A stretch of 64,000 nucleotides of DNA from an uncultured Mailhella sp. (GTDB lineage: Bacteria > Desulfobacterota > Desulfovibrionia > Desulfovibrionales > Desulfovibrionaceae). The notes beneath the pieces are model-generated. The model was not told where the DNA came from. It was given only the letters and a program-made list of their open reading frames with translations, and searched no databases. Position numbers and translations under genes: made by a program. The stretch is from the NCBI RefSeq assembly GCF_963931295.1, contig NZ_OZ007001.1:2807001-2871000 (forward strand). The letters run 5' to 3'. Below, piece by piece: positions 9,170-17,211 of this stretch; within the stretch, counting starts at the first letter, position 1, and the number at the start of each line of letters is the position of its first letter.

Positions 9170-9180
9170 TTTTTTGTCAA
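9151..9180 (-). promoter_or_regulatory. sigma-70 promoter of the gntR-tct operon
   Basis: Reading the - strand, TTGACA (9180-9175) is followed after 18 bases by TATATA (9156-9151). Both are at or near consensus. The gntR ATG lies 26 bases past the -10 box, giving a short leader. Confidence 0.7.
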
Positions 9181-10218
9181 TCATCCCAAGAGTCACGAGA
9201 GCGGAAAAACAGATTATTTATTTTATAATATATTATAATAAAAAGAAAAAAATAATATATTCCAACTTGTAAACGGGAGGATCAGCTTTGAGACGTGTTC
9301 AAGAAAACATTTACTTTTTTGATAGTGCTGTTCCGACAGTATAATGTCTGGAAAAACTTGAGACGCAAAGTTTTGGGACTTCTCGGCTCTTGAAGACTGC
9401 AGGCGCGAAGGACTGGCGTGATGGACTTTTTCGAGGGGCATGCGGGGAGCGATAACGCTGCCGCGGAAGCCCACTCTGGAATCCGTATATTCTTTAGGAT
9501 ACGGCGGAGGTTTTCATGTGGTCGGCACAGGAAGGATGCCGTGCCGTCTTTGGGGCTTTTCGAAGAGCTTTTTGTTTCTGCGGAGCTTCTTTTGTGGGGA
9601 GGAAGTTTCGTTCGGCCTGGTTGGGAAAAATCGAGGCTGCCTTTCCGCCGTCATCTTCCGCCACTATGCCGTGGATAGAGCACAGAGAATATCGGTATAG
9701 GTGATGACTCTGTCATCCGTTGTGGAGCGTTTTTCGGCAGGGGATGATGTTTGTGCTGAAAATCTACAGACCGGCCCCCGGGGTGAGTCGTATTCCCAAG
9801 TCGGCATGTTCCTTCCCCATTCGCCAGGAGCAGGACAGGGGAGCAGGGGAAGCCTGAGCACCGAAGGGAAAAAGAAAGACACGACAGGCTGTTATGGCAG
9901 CGTTGAGAATTGCGTACTTATTGCCGGTGAAGGAGTGTTTGCATTTTTTTGACTGTTGAATTTTTCTTTGAAAAAGAAATATATATTAAGATAAATTTAT
10001 AATATAATGTGTTTAATCATTAAGAGTGAAATATAAATAAAATATTTTATTTAAATTAATATATCTATTTTATATGATGTCTATTTTTATAGATAATATT
10101 TTTAATAATATATGAGATATAAAGATATTTTAAGAAAATATCAATTTGGCCATAATGAAAAATAGAAAGAAAAATATTTCGTTTCAGATTTTTTATTTAG
10201 GCACAGAAAAAAGACGGC
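9181..10218. other. non-coding, partly very AT-rich spacer ahead of the capsule locus
   Basis: No convincing gene in about 1 kb. 9215-9260 and especially 9950-10200 are almost only A and T, with many runs such as TATTTTATTTAAATTAATAT, while 9400-9900 is of ordinary composition with only short, unsupported frames. A 17-base segment at 9774-9790 resembles the tRNA-Arg T-arm at 37070-37086. AT-rich DNA of this kind is typical of promoters controlled by nucleoid proteins and of the edges of acquired DNA. Confidence 0.6.
9774..9790 (+). repeat. candidate remnant attachment site (tRNA-Arg-like)
   Basis: GCCCCCGGGGTGAGTCG matches GTCCCCGGCGTGAGTCG, the T-arm region of tRNA-Arg(CCT) at 37070-37086, at 15 of 17 positions in the same orientation. 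The tRNA 3' end points towards this site, as expected when an element has entered at a tRNA 3' end. The match is short and imperfect. Confidence 0.35.
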
Positions 10219-10242
10219 ATGATTTTTTTTGATAACATGTCG

Positions 10243-10265
10243 AAAAAGTGTACTTTTTTGACGCT
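10243..10265 (+). repeat. near-palindromic repeat A upstream of recombinase gene
   Basis: Core AAAAAGTGTACTTTTT followed by TTGACGCT within a 23-base unit. It is one of a pair with the site at 10360-10382: 7-base arms AAAAAGT/ACTTTTT around a two-base centre (GT here). Possible protein-binding or strand-exchange site. Confidence 0.6.
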
Positions 10266-10359
10266 ACTAGTACTGTCAGTTTTTTTTCAGGCTTATAGCA
10301 GGGAACATTCGAAAATTCCAGTAAAAAATAACGTCATTTTTCACTCGCCCCTCCCAACC

Positions 10360-10382
10360 AAAAAGTACACTTTTTTGACGCT
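10360..10382 (+). repeat. near-palindromic repeat B upstream of recombinase gene
   Basis: Core AAAAAGTACACTTTTT followed by TTGACGCT within a 23-base unit. The 16-base core is the exact reverse complement of core A, so the two-base centre is flipped (AC), while the flank is in direct orientation. It ends 18 bases before the recombinase ATG, where a bound protein would also affect expression. Confidence 0.6.
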
Positions 10383-10400
10383 CCGATTAAGGACTCGTGC

Positions 10401-11300
10401 ATGGCAGGGGAGAAAAACAGCATCATCACAGGTTGTGAGAGTGATATCAATAAGCTGAGTCTGTTCGAGGATTTCGTCAGGAGTAAGTATCTTCCCTACG
10501 TACAGAAAAATAAACGGAGCTGGAAGACTGACGAACGGTATCTGAAGCGACATATTCTGCCATATCTTGGAGACTTTCCTTTGGCACAAATTTCCGAAGA
10601 AAAGCTCAGAGAATGGCTCTCTGCTCTGGAAAACAACGGACTGGCCTCCAGCTCACGTTATCGCCTGTTTTGTCTGGTTAAATATATTTTGAACCTTGCC
10701 GTACGATGGAAGGTAATTCCCGGCAATACCGGTTTTCGGAACGTTCAGTGTCAGTGCAGGCCCTCGCTACGCACTGAAATGCTGAGCGCAGAAGAAAAGC
10801 AGAGATTGCTAGAGTTTCTCAAAAAGCACTCTGCCAATGCATCCGCCCGTGCCATTCATCTGCTGCTGCTGACCGGAGCGTCCAAGTCGGAAATTCTATA
10901 TGCTCGCTGGAGTGATGTGAATTTTGGTCAACGCACGCTCGTTACAAGACGTACACCTTCTGGAGAAAAGCACCATATTTATTTGAGTGACGATGCCATT
11001 ACCCTTATTAAAACTTTTCCCCGTCGTGCTGGAGTTCCCTGGATGTTTTTCCGTGCGAAAAACGGTAATCGGGTAGTATCGCTGTTTTCTTTCTGGAACA
11101 AGCTGAGGAATGCCCTTGGCAGACCTACTCTGCGTCTGAATGATCTTCGTCATGCATTTGTATACTCGCTTATACAAGAAGGAGCGAGCTACAAGGAAGT
11201 GCGAACCAGACTCGGTCATTACTCGGTCGAGGTCTTTCAACTTCAATCGGAGCTACTGGAGCAGCGGGCCGGACTCATTGCTGGAGGTTTTCGTGCGTAG
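10401..11300 (+). CDS. tyrosine recombinase-like protein lacking key catalytic residues
   Basis: A 299-residue protein with an N-terminal SAM-like core-binding domain (about residues 20-110) and a tyrosine-recombinase C-terminal domain. The fold motifs are clear (LLLLTGASKSEILYARW, LNDLRHAFVYSLIQEG, VRTRLGHY), but the active site is not. The first Arg (TGxR) is Ser161, the His of HxxR is Asn247 with Arg250 kept, and no Tyr is found about nine residues after the GH at 272-273, where LQ stands. It should bind DNA but probably cannot cut it. AAGGA precedes the ATG. It is the first + strand gene before the capsule operon, with paired near-palindromes just upstream. It may be a decayed integrase or a recombinase fold reused as a regulator. 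Confidence 0.75.
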   Translation: MAGEKNSIITGCESDINKLSLFEDFVRSKYLPYVQKNKRSWKTDERYLKRHILPYLGDFPLAQISEEKLREWLSALENNGLASSSRYRLFCLVKYILNLAVRWKVIPGNTGFRNVQCQCRPSLRTEMLSAEEKQRLLEFLKKHSANASARAIHLLLLTGASKSEILYARWSDVNFGQRTLVTRRTPSGEKHHIYLSDDAITLIKTFPRRAGVPWMFFRAKNGNRVVSLFSFWNKLRNALGRPTLRLNDLRHAFVYSLIQEGASYKEVRTRLGHYSVEVFQLQSELLEQRAGLIAGGFRA

Positions 11301-11688
11301 CCCTGTTTTTTATATAAGACAGCTTTGCAATAGATATAATCTGTCAGACAAAAGCAGACTTTTGCTCAGTATAGCACTTGTGAGTCTTTGCGCCTGTACA
11401 CCGCAGCAGCGGACCGTTGCTTCAGTGGAAGAGAGGGCGGCAGCGCCCGCAGGAGATCCTTTCGCTGTAGCCGTTTCCCGCATGATGCCTGGTCAGCAGG
11501 AAGTCATGTCCACTCCCTACGGTGCCGATTCTCTGGTCACGCTGGAAAACTCCTATACTTCAGGGCTCGGCCTTTCCTGCCGCAAGGCGCAGGTGACGGC
11601 AGGTGGCTTGTCTCATCGTCTGGCCATCTGCCGCGACGACTCGGGCTGGTATGTTTCCGACCCTATTTTTGAACAGTCTCAGAGATAA
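11293..11688 (+). CDS. small outer-membrane-type lipoprotein at head of capsule operon
   Basis: 131 residues from GTG 11293, chosen because GGAGG lies five bases before it. It overlaps the end of the recombinase gene by eight bases. After a basic N-terminus comes a hydrophobic stretch LLLSIALVSLCAC with a lipobox (LCAC), so the mature protein is a lipoprotein. The C-terminal part, SYTSGLGLSCRKAQ to LAICRDDSGWYV, resembles the tail of 17-kDa surface-antigen-like proteins. It lies four bases before kpsM. A part in stabilising or docking the export complex is inferred from position alone. Confidence 0.6.
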   Translation: MRSPVFYIRQLCNRYNLSDKSRLLLSIALVSLCACTPQQRTVASVEERAAAPAGDPFAVAVSRMMPGQQEVMSTPYGADSLVTLENSYTSGLGLSCRKAQVTAGGLSHRLAICRDDSGWYVSDPIFEQSQR

Positions 11689-11691
11689 TTC

Positions 11692-12459
11692 ATGGACAGC
11701 GCTTTTGTCGTGCAGGGGCGAGTCATCTACGCTCTGATGATGCGCGAGGTGCATACCATCTACGGTACATCGCGCCTCGGTTACCTGTGGGCGCTCATTC
11801 AGACCATGTGGAGCATCGGCGTATTCTGGGGCATACGTTATCTCCTTGGTGCAAAGGCTCCGCACGGTATGCATATTCTCATGTTTTTGCTTGTCGGATT
11901 TGGTTTTTTTAAAATATTCAGCGGCATCATCAATAAATGCATGAGTGCTGTGAGCGGAAATCGGGCACTGCTTACATTTCCGCAGGTCACACCTGCAGAT
12001 CTCATGCTTTCCCGTATGGTCATTACTTGGGCCACGGAACTCGTGGCTGCGATGCTTATTATTACTGTAGGTATACTATTGGGCATGCCCTTTTATCTGA
12101 CAGATTTTGGTGGGCTTCTGATTGTCCTTTTGCTTTCCCCTTTGCTGGGCCTTGGGCTGGGCATGGCTCTGGCTTCTCTGGCGGTGCTTTACCCTGCGCT
12201 GGAGAAAATCGTGCCTATGGTCATGCGTATTCTGTTTTTTACTTCCGGCCTTTTTTATTCCGCTACAACGCTTCCTTCATATGTGCTGAAGTATCTCTGG
12301 TACAATCCCATGCTTCAGATCATTGAATGGGCCAGAGTCTGCCTTTCCCGAGGCTACAGCACAATCAGCTACAGCCCTCTCTATCTTGTTTCTGTGACGC
12401 TGTTTTGTCTTTGTTTTGGTTTGCTTATGGAACGTTATGTGCGCAGGAGGCTCGTATGA
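11692..12459 (+). CDS. kpsM: capsule polysaccharide ABC exporter permease KpsM
   Basis: A 255-residue ABC-2 type permease with about six membrane segments. The N-terminal MREVHTIYGTSRLGYLWAL is the conserved amphipathic start of KpsM/BexB/CtrC proteins. It forms the inner-membrane pore for lipid-linked capsule polymer in ABC-dependent (group 2) capsule systems. It is followed with a four-base ATGA overlap by its ATPase kpsT. Length and order match the family. Confidence 0.92.
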   Translation: MDSAFVVQGRVIYALMMREVHTIYGTSRLGYLWALIQTMWSIGVFWGIRYLLGAKAPHGMHILMFLLVGFGFFKIFSGIINKCMSAVSGNRALLTFPQVTPADLMLSRMVITWATELVAAMLIITVGILLGMPFYLTDFGGLLIVLLLSPLLGLGLGMALASLAVLYPALEKIVPMVMRILFFTSGLFYSATTLPSYVLKYLWYNPMLQIIEWARVCLSRGYSTISYSPLYLVSVTLFCLCFGLLMERYVRRRLV

Positions 12460-13118
12460 TCGAGCTTTCTCATGTGTACAAGAGTTACGGACTGCTGCAT
12501 GGACGACAGGTCGTGCTGGACAATATTTCCTATACGTTTCGTGAGGGAGTGAACATGGGGATTCTCGGCCTGAACGGCGCAGGCAAGTCCACGCTCATGC
12601 GCATTATCTGCGGTGCGGAATCTCCAGACAAGGGAAGAGTCAGGCGCACCAGTCGAGTATCCTGGCCCATATGTTTTTCAGGCGGTTTTCACGGCAGCCT
12701 CACGGGACGTGAGAATATGCGGTTCACCTGTCGCATCTATGGGGCGAATATTAAGCAGGTGACGGATTTTGTGGAGGATTTTTCCGAACTCGGTCCGTAT
12801 ATGGACATGCCCATACGTACCTATTCTTCCGGTATGAAGGCCAAGCTGGCGTTCGGCCTCAGCATGGCCATAGGTTTTGATTTTTATCTTATCGACGAAG
12901 GCTATGCCGTGGGAGATGCCTCGTTTCGGGCCAAAAGCGAGCGGGTATTTCAGGAGCGCAAGGCGCATTCCACGCTTCTGGTCGTGGCGCACAGTACCTC
13001 CGTCATACGCAGCAATTGCGACAACGCCGCTATTTTGAAAGACGGCAAACTGATCTTTTTCGATACGCTGGAAGAAGCGTTGTCGACTTACGAAGGAATG
13101 TGCCATGCTCAGAAATGA
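12456..13118 (+). CDS. kpsT: capsule polysaccharide ABC exporter ATPase KpsT
   Basis: 220 residues from the ATG that overlaps the kpsM stop. Walker A is GLNGAGKST, the signature loop is reduced to YSSGMKAKLAFGLSMA as usual in KpsT/TagH-type ATPases, Walker B is FDFYLIDEGYAVGD, and HS in VVAHS is the switch His. It powers export of the capsule chain through KpsM from the cytoplasmic face. It overlaps the start of kpsE, so kpsM, kpsT and kpsE are tightly coupled. Confidence 0.92.
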   Translation: MIELSHVYKSYGLLHGRQVVLDNISYTFREGVNMGILGLNGAGKSTLMRIICGAESPDKGRVRRTSRVSWPICFSGGFHGSLTGRENMRFTCRIYGANIKQVTDFVEDFSELGPYMDMPIRTYSSGMKAKLAFGLSMAIGFDFYLIDEGYAVGDASFRAKSERVFQERKAHSTLLVVAHSTSVIRSNCDNAAILKDGKLIFFDTLEEALSTYEGMCHAQK

Positions 13119-14262
13119 TGCGGTCGATGCCGTACAGCATCCGAAAACGCTGTGGCGCAAGATTCGCCGCTGGATGAAGAAAAGGGCTTTCATAACGGCA
13201 CTGATGTTGCCTACTGTTCTGACCTTTATTTATTTCCTGTTTGTCGCTTCTCCCATGTATGTGTCGCATGCCAGCTTTGCCATACGCAGTGCGGATGCAT
13301 CATCACCTTCGGGCATGGATATTGCGTCCATGTTTCTGCGTACATCCGGTTCCACGGGAAACGATACCTACATTATCAACGACTACATTCAGAGCCTTGA
13401 CATAGCACAGGACATTGATCGCGAACTCGGTATCGTAGCGCATTACAGCAGTCGTGATCATGACATCATTTCCCGTCTGTGGAACCATCCTACCCAAGAT
13501 GAACTTGCACGTTACTGGCGCTGGGCCGTGGTGCCTCAGCTCAACGTGGATACGGGCATCGTTTCTCTGGAAGTGAAGGCGTACACGCCGGAGATGGCGC
13601 AGCTGGTGACGGAGGCCGTACTTAAGCGCAGCGAAGCTCTGGTGAACGCCATGAACGAGCGTGCCCAGAAAGATGCCGTGTCTCTGGCCAGGGAAGAGGT
13701 GCAGCGAGCTGAAGAGCGTGTGCGCAACGCCCAGAGCTCCATGCGGACTTTTCGAGACGAACATAATCTTATTGATCCCAAAATTACGGCGGAAGGATTG
13801 CAGGGACTGGTTACCGGCCTGGAAGCCGAGGCGACCACGCTGCGCACGCAGATATCGGAAGCCCGGTCCTACATGAAGGCGGATGCGCCGCTTCTGAAGT
13901 CCCTTACGCAGCGCCTTGCCGCTGTGGAAAAACAGCTTTCTGAAGAAAAGCTGCGCGTCGCCGGGCGTAGCTCCACGCAGGGCAATTTGAATTCTCTGGT
14001 AGCCGCCTATGAAGATCTGACCATAGAGGCGGAGTTTGCCCAGAAGCAGCTTGTTTCGGCCATGACCTCTCTTGAACAGGCACGGATTCAGCAGATGGCG
14101 CAGTCCCGCTATGTGGTGGCCTATCAGCAGCCCACCCTTCCGGATGAATCCCTGTATCCCAGACCTTTCCTTTTCACGCTCTATGTTTTTGCGGGAGTGC
14201 TCCTTTTCCTGGGCATTGTTTCGCTGGTATGGGCGTCCATTCGAGAACACGCAGGTTTTTAA
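13105..14262 (+). CDS. kpsE: capsule export inner-membrane periplasmic protein KpsE
   Basis: A 385-residue polysaccharide co-polymerase/membrane-fusion-type protein. A basic start is followed by a membrane segment (FITALMLPTVLTFIYFLFVA), a periplasmic domain rich in coiled coil (about residues 175-340) and a C-terminal membrane segment (FLFTLYVFAGVLLFLGIVSLVW). This is the KpsE/BexC/CtrB layout. It bridges KpsMT and the outer-membrane channel KpsD. Its start lies 14 bases inside kpsT. Confidence 0.88.
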   Translation: MLRNDAVDAVQHPKTLWRKIRRWMKKRAFITALMLPTVLTFIYFLFVASPMYVSHASFAIRSADASSPSGMDIASMFLRTSGSTGNDTYIINDYIQSLDIAQDIDRELGIVAHYSSRDHDIISRLWNHPTQDELARYWRWAVVPQLNVDTGIVSLEVKAYTPEMAQLVTEAVLKRSEALVNAMNERAQKDAVSLAREEVQRAEERVRNAQSSMRTFRDEHNLIDPKITAEGLQGLVTGLEAEATTLRTQISEARSYMKADAPLLKSLTQRLAAVEKQLSEEKLRVAGRSSTQGNLNSLVAAYEDLTIEAEFAQKQLVSAMTSLEQARIQQMAQSRYVVAYQQPTLPDESLYPRPFLFTLYVFAGVLLFLGIVSLVWASIREHAGF

Positions 14263-14263
14263 C

Positions 14264-16072
14264 ATGAAGAGAATATACGACGCCGGCATACTATATTTTC
14301 TGTGCACGCTCTGCGCTCAGCCCGTGTTTGCGGCGGATACGCAGACGCAGACGCAGAGCTATGGAGCCGCTGCGGCACAGTATCAGAGTTCCATGTCTTC
14401 AGGAGTGCCCCTGCAGGGGAGTCTGCCTGCCTCTGCACAAAACAGTATGAACGTAGTCTCTCAGTCCACGCCGGGAAGCTACCAGATGTTCGACGGTTCG
14501 CTTCCCTACCGGGAGAAAAGTGCCACGCCTACGGTCATGGATGCTCCGCCTGCCTGGGCGCAGGGCAAGCTCAATCCCTCTGCCTCGGCGCTTCTGGCGC
14601 CTTTCGGCGCCAACCTGTTCCACGGCAATTTCGCCGGCACCTACAACGATGGGCTGAACGGCGATTATGTCATATTGCCGGGCGACCGCATCATGGTTCG
14701 CGTGTGGGGCGCGAAAACGTACAACGATGTGCTTCCCGTGGATCAGCAGGGCAATATTTTTTTGCCGGAAGTAGGCCCCGTGCATGTGGCCGGACTCAGG
14801 CAGTCTGCGCTTCAGGGAGCGGTGAAAGCCCGGCTTGCCTCTGTGTTTACGGACAACGTGAACATCTACGTGAATCTTCAGAGTTCGCAGCCTGTGGCCG
14901 TGTATGTGACGGGTTTTGTGAACCAGCCCGGCCGCTATGCCGGTGGTCCCATGGATTCCGTGATGTCCTATCTCGACCGTGCCGGAGGCATTACGCCGAA
15001 TCGCGGGACCTTCCGCAAGGTGCAGGTGAAGCGCGGCAACAAGGTCGTTGCCAGCCTCGATCTTTATGACTTTGCCCTCAACGGCAATATGCCCGACGTG
15101 CGTCTGAAGGACGGCGACGTCATTCTGGTGGGCGAACGGGGCGTGAGCGTGGCAGCTTACGGCATGCTTCGGCAGGAAGCCCGATACGAATTCAGCGGCG
15201 CGGCTACTGGCTCTCAGCTCATACGTTACGGCAGTCCTCTTTCCAGCGCGACGCATGTGAGCGTTTCCGGCATCCGGGCAGGCAAGCCTTTCAACGAATA
15301 TATGACGCTGCAGGAGTTTTCCGGGATGCGCCTTGCCGACGGCGACAGTGTGGAATTCGTGGCCGACACGAGGGGCCGCACCATCATGGCGTCCGTGAGC
15401 GGAGCCATCCGTGGAGCGTCGCGTTTTCCGGTGAAGAACAGCACTACGCTGCGTGCTCTTCTTGCCTATGTGGAAGTGGACCCGGCGCTTGCCGATGTGT
15501 CCGCGGTCTATGTGCGTCGTCAGAGTGTGGCGCAGCAGCAGAAGACCATTCTGGAAGATTCTCTTCATCGGCTGGAGCGCTCGGCCCTCACGGCAACGTC
15601 GGCTACGGCGGAGGAAGCGGAAATAAGAGTGCGCGAGGCAGAACTCGTTCAGGACTTCATTCATCGCGCGGCTACACTCACACCCGATGGCGTAGTAGTG
15701 GTGAGCCGTGGCGGAGAAGTACGTGATCTCCTTCTGGAAGACGGAGACGAGGTGGTCATTCCGCAGAAGAGCGATGTGGTGCAGGTGTCCGGCGAAGTGC
15801 TTCTGCCCAAGGCCGTGACCTTCGATTCTTCCATGAAGGCGGAAGATTATGTGAAGAGTGCGGGCGGATTCACCGACCGTGCGGATGGGGAGAACGTGCT
15901 TGTAGCACGTATGAATGGCGAAGTCGGCCCCATAGCGGAGCTCGGTGTTCATGCCGGAGACAGGATTCTTGTCATGCCTCGCGTGGACACCAAGAATCTG
16001 GAATTGGCCAAGGGCATCACTCAGATACTGTATCAGATTGCCGTAGCTACCAAGGTGGCCGTGGGATTGTAG
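14264..16072 (+). CDS. kpsD: capsule outer-membrane export protein KpsD
   Basis: 602 residues from ATG 14264, right after the kpsE stop. The signal peptide ends near QPVFAADT. The polysaccharide-export (Wza/KpsD) domain begins at about YVILPGDRIMVRVWG, with VDQQGNIFLPEVGPV, and is followed by several SLBB-type modules (VYVTGFVNQPGRYAGGP, VVQVSGEVLLPKAVTFDSS). It forms the outer-membrane and periplasmic conduit for the finished capsule chain. The reading frame is open further upstream inside kpsE, but the signal peptide and spacing fix the start. Confidence 0.9.
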   Translation: MKRIYDAGILYFLCTLCAQPVFAADTQTQTQSYGAAAAQYQSSMSSGVPLQGSLPASAQNSMNVVSQSTPGSYQMFDGSLPYREKSATPTVMDAPPAWAQGKLNPSASALLAPFGANLFHGNFAGTYNDGLNGDYVILPGDRIMVRVWGAKTYNDVLPVDQQGNIFLPEVGPVHVAGLRQSALQGAVKARLASVFTDNVNIYVNLQSSQPVAVYVTGFVNQPGRYAGGPMDSVMSYLDRAGGITPNRGTFRKVQVKRGNKVVASLDLYDFALNGNMPDVRLKDGDVILVGERGVSVAAYGMLRQEARYEFSGAATGSQLIRYGSPLSSATHVSVSGIRAGKPFNEYMTLQEFSGMRLADGDSVEFVADTRGRTIMASVSGAIRGASRFPVKNSTTLRALLAYVEVDPALADVSAVYVRRQSVAQQQKTILEDSLHRLERSALTATSATAEEAEIRVREAELVQDFIHRAATLTPDGVVVVSRGGEVRDLLLEDGDEVVIPQKSDVVQVSGEVLLPKAVTFDSSMKAEDYVKSAGGFTDRADGENVLVARMNGEVGPIAELGVHAGDRILVMPRVDTKNLELAKGITQILYQIAVATKVAVGL

Positions 16073-16082
16073 GAGTAAGAGT

Positions 16083-17195
16083 ATGAAAGTTATGGTTATG
16101 GCGGGGACCAGACCTGAAGCGATTAAGGTTGCGCCCGTAGTTCGGGAGTTGCACAGACGTAAAGAGCTGACGACAATTCTTTGCAATACCGGGCAGCATA
16201 AGGAAATGATTCAGCAGGCCTTTGATGATTTCGGTATTCAACCAGATTTGCATCTGGATGTGATGCAGCCTGGGCAGACCTTGGCATCGTTATCATCTCG
16301 TCTCTTTGAGAAAGTTGATCGGGTACTTGTAGAGCAAAAGCCAGACTGGGTGCTTGTTCAGGGAGATACTACGACGGTCATGACGAGTGCCATGTGTGCT
16401 TTTTATCGAGATATTAGAGTAGGTCACATAGAGGCAGGACTGCGCAGCTTCAATAAATGGGCGCCTTTTCCTGAGGAAGTGAATAGAGAAGTTGTCAGTA
16501 AGGTTGCCGATCTGCATTTTGCTCCTACTAAAATGGCCTATGCCAATCTTATAAGGGAAGGAGTGGACCCCGAAGATGCGCTTGTAACGGGCAATACCGT
16601 TATCGATGCTCTGCAATGGATGCAGGGAGAGATTGAGGGCCAGAGGCATCTTCTTGATGAGCGTGTGGTGCAGGCTCAGGAAAAAGGCCATAGAATCATC
16701 CTTGTTACGGGGCATAGACGTGAAAATCTTGGTGACGGATTTATTGAAATATGCAATGCCGTGCGCCAGTTGGCAGATGCGTATGCCGATGTAACGTTCG
16801 TGTATCCCGTGCATCTTAATCCTCAGGTTCAGAAACCGGTTATGGAGATACTCGGTAATCACCCCCGCATCATTCTTACCAAGCCGTTTTCCTATAAGCC
16901 GTTTATTGCCCATTTGAATGCCGCTTACTTTGTTCTTACGGATTCCGGCGGTATTCAGGAAGAAGCGCCGGCACTGGGAAAGCCGGTTTTGGTTATGAGA
17001 GATGTGACGGAGCGCCCTGAAGGCGTGAAGGCTGGTGTTTCCAAGTTGGTAGGACCGCATACGGAAGCCATAGTCAAGTATGCCTCAAAGTTGCTGGATA
17101 GTCAGGAGAGTTATCACAATATGGCACATGCCGAGAACCCCTATGGTGACGGTCGGGCTTCGGAACGTATTGTGAATGCTTTAATCAACCTTTAA
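16083..17195 (+). CDS. wecB: UDP-N-acetylglucosamine 2-epimerase (non-hydrolysing)
   Basis: 370 residues, typical for WecB/MnaA. MAGTRPEAIKVAPV is the N-terminal signature, QGDTTTVMTSAM and VGHIEAGLRSF hold active-site residues, and TDSGGIQEEAPALGKPVLVMR the UDP-binding C-terminal region. It converts UDP-GlcNAc to UDP-ManNAc in the cytoplasm. With wecC directly after it (16 bases) it predicts a capsule built with ManNAc uronic acid. Confidence 0.93.
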   Translation: MKVMVMAGTRPEAIKVAPVVRELHRRKELTTILCNTGQHKEMIQQAFDDFGIQPDLHLDVMQPGQTLASLSSRLFEKVDRVLVEQKPDWVLVQGDTTTVMTSAMCAFYRDIRVGHIEAGLRSFNKWAPFPEEVNREVVSKVADLHFAPTKMAYANLIREGVDPEDALVTGNTVIDALQWMQGEIEGQRHLLDERVVQAQEKGHRIILVTGHRRENLGDGFIEICNAVRQLADAYADVTFVYPVHLNPQVQKPVMEILGNHPRIILTKPFSYKPFIAHLNAAYFVLTDSGGIQEEAPALGKPVLVMRDVTERPEGVKAGVSKLVGPHTEAIVKYASKLLDSQESYHNMAHAENPYGDGRASERIVNALINL

Positions 17196-17211
17196 TCTGT
17201 GAGAAAGTCAT

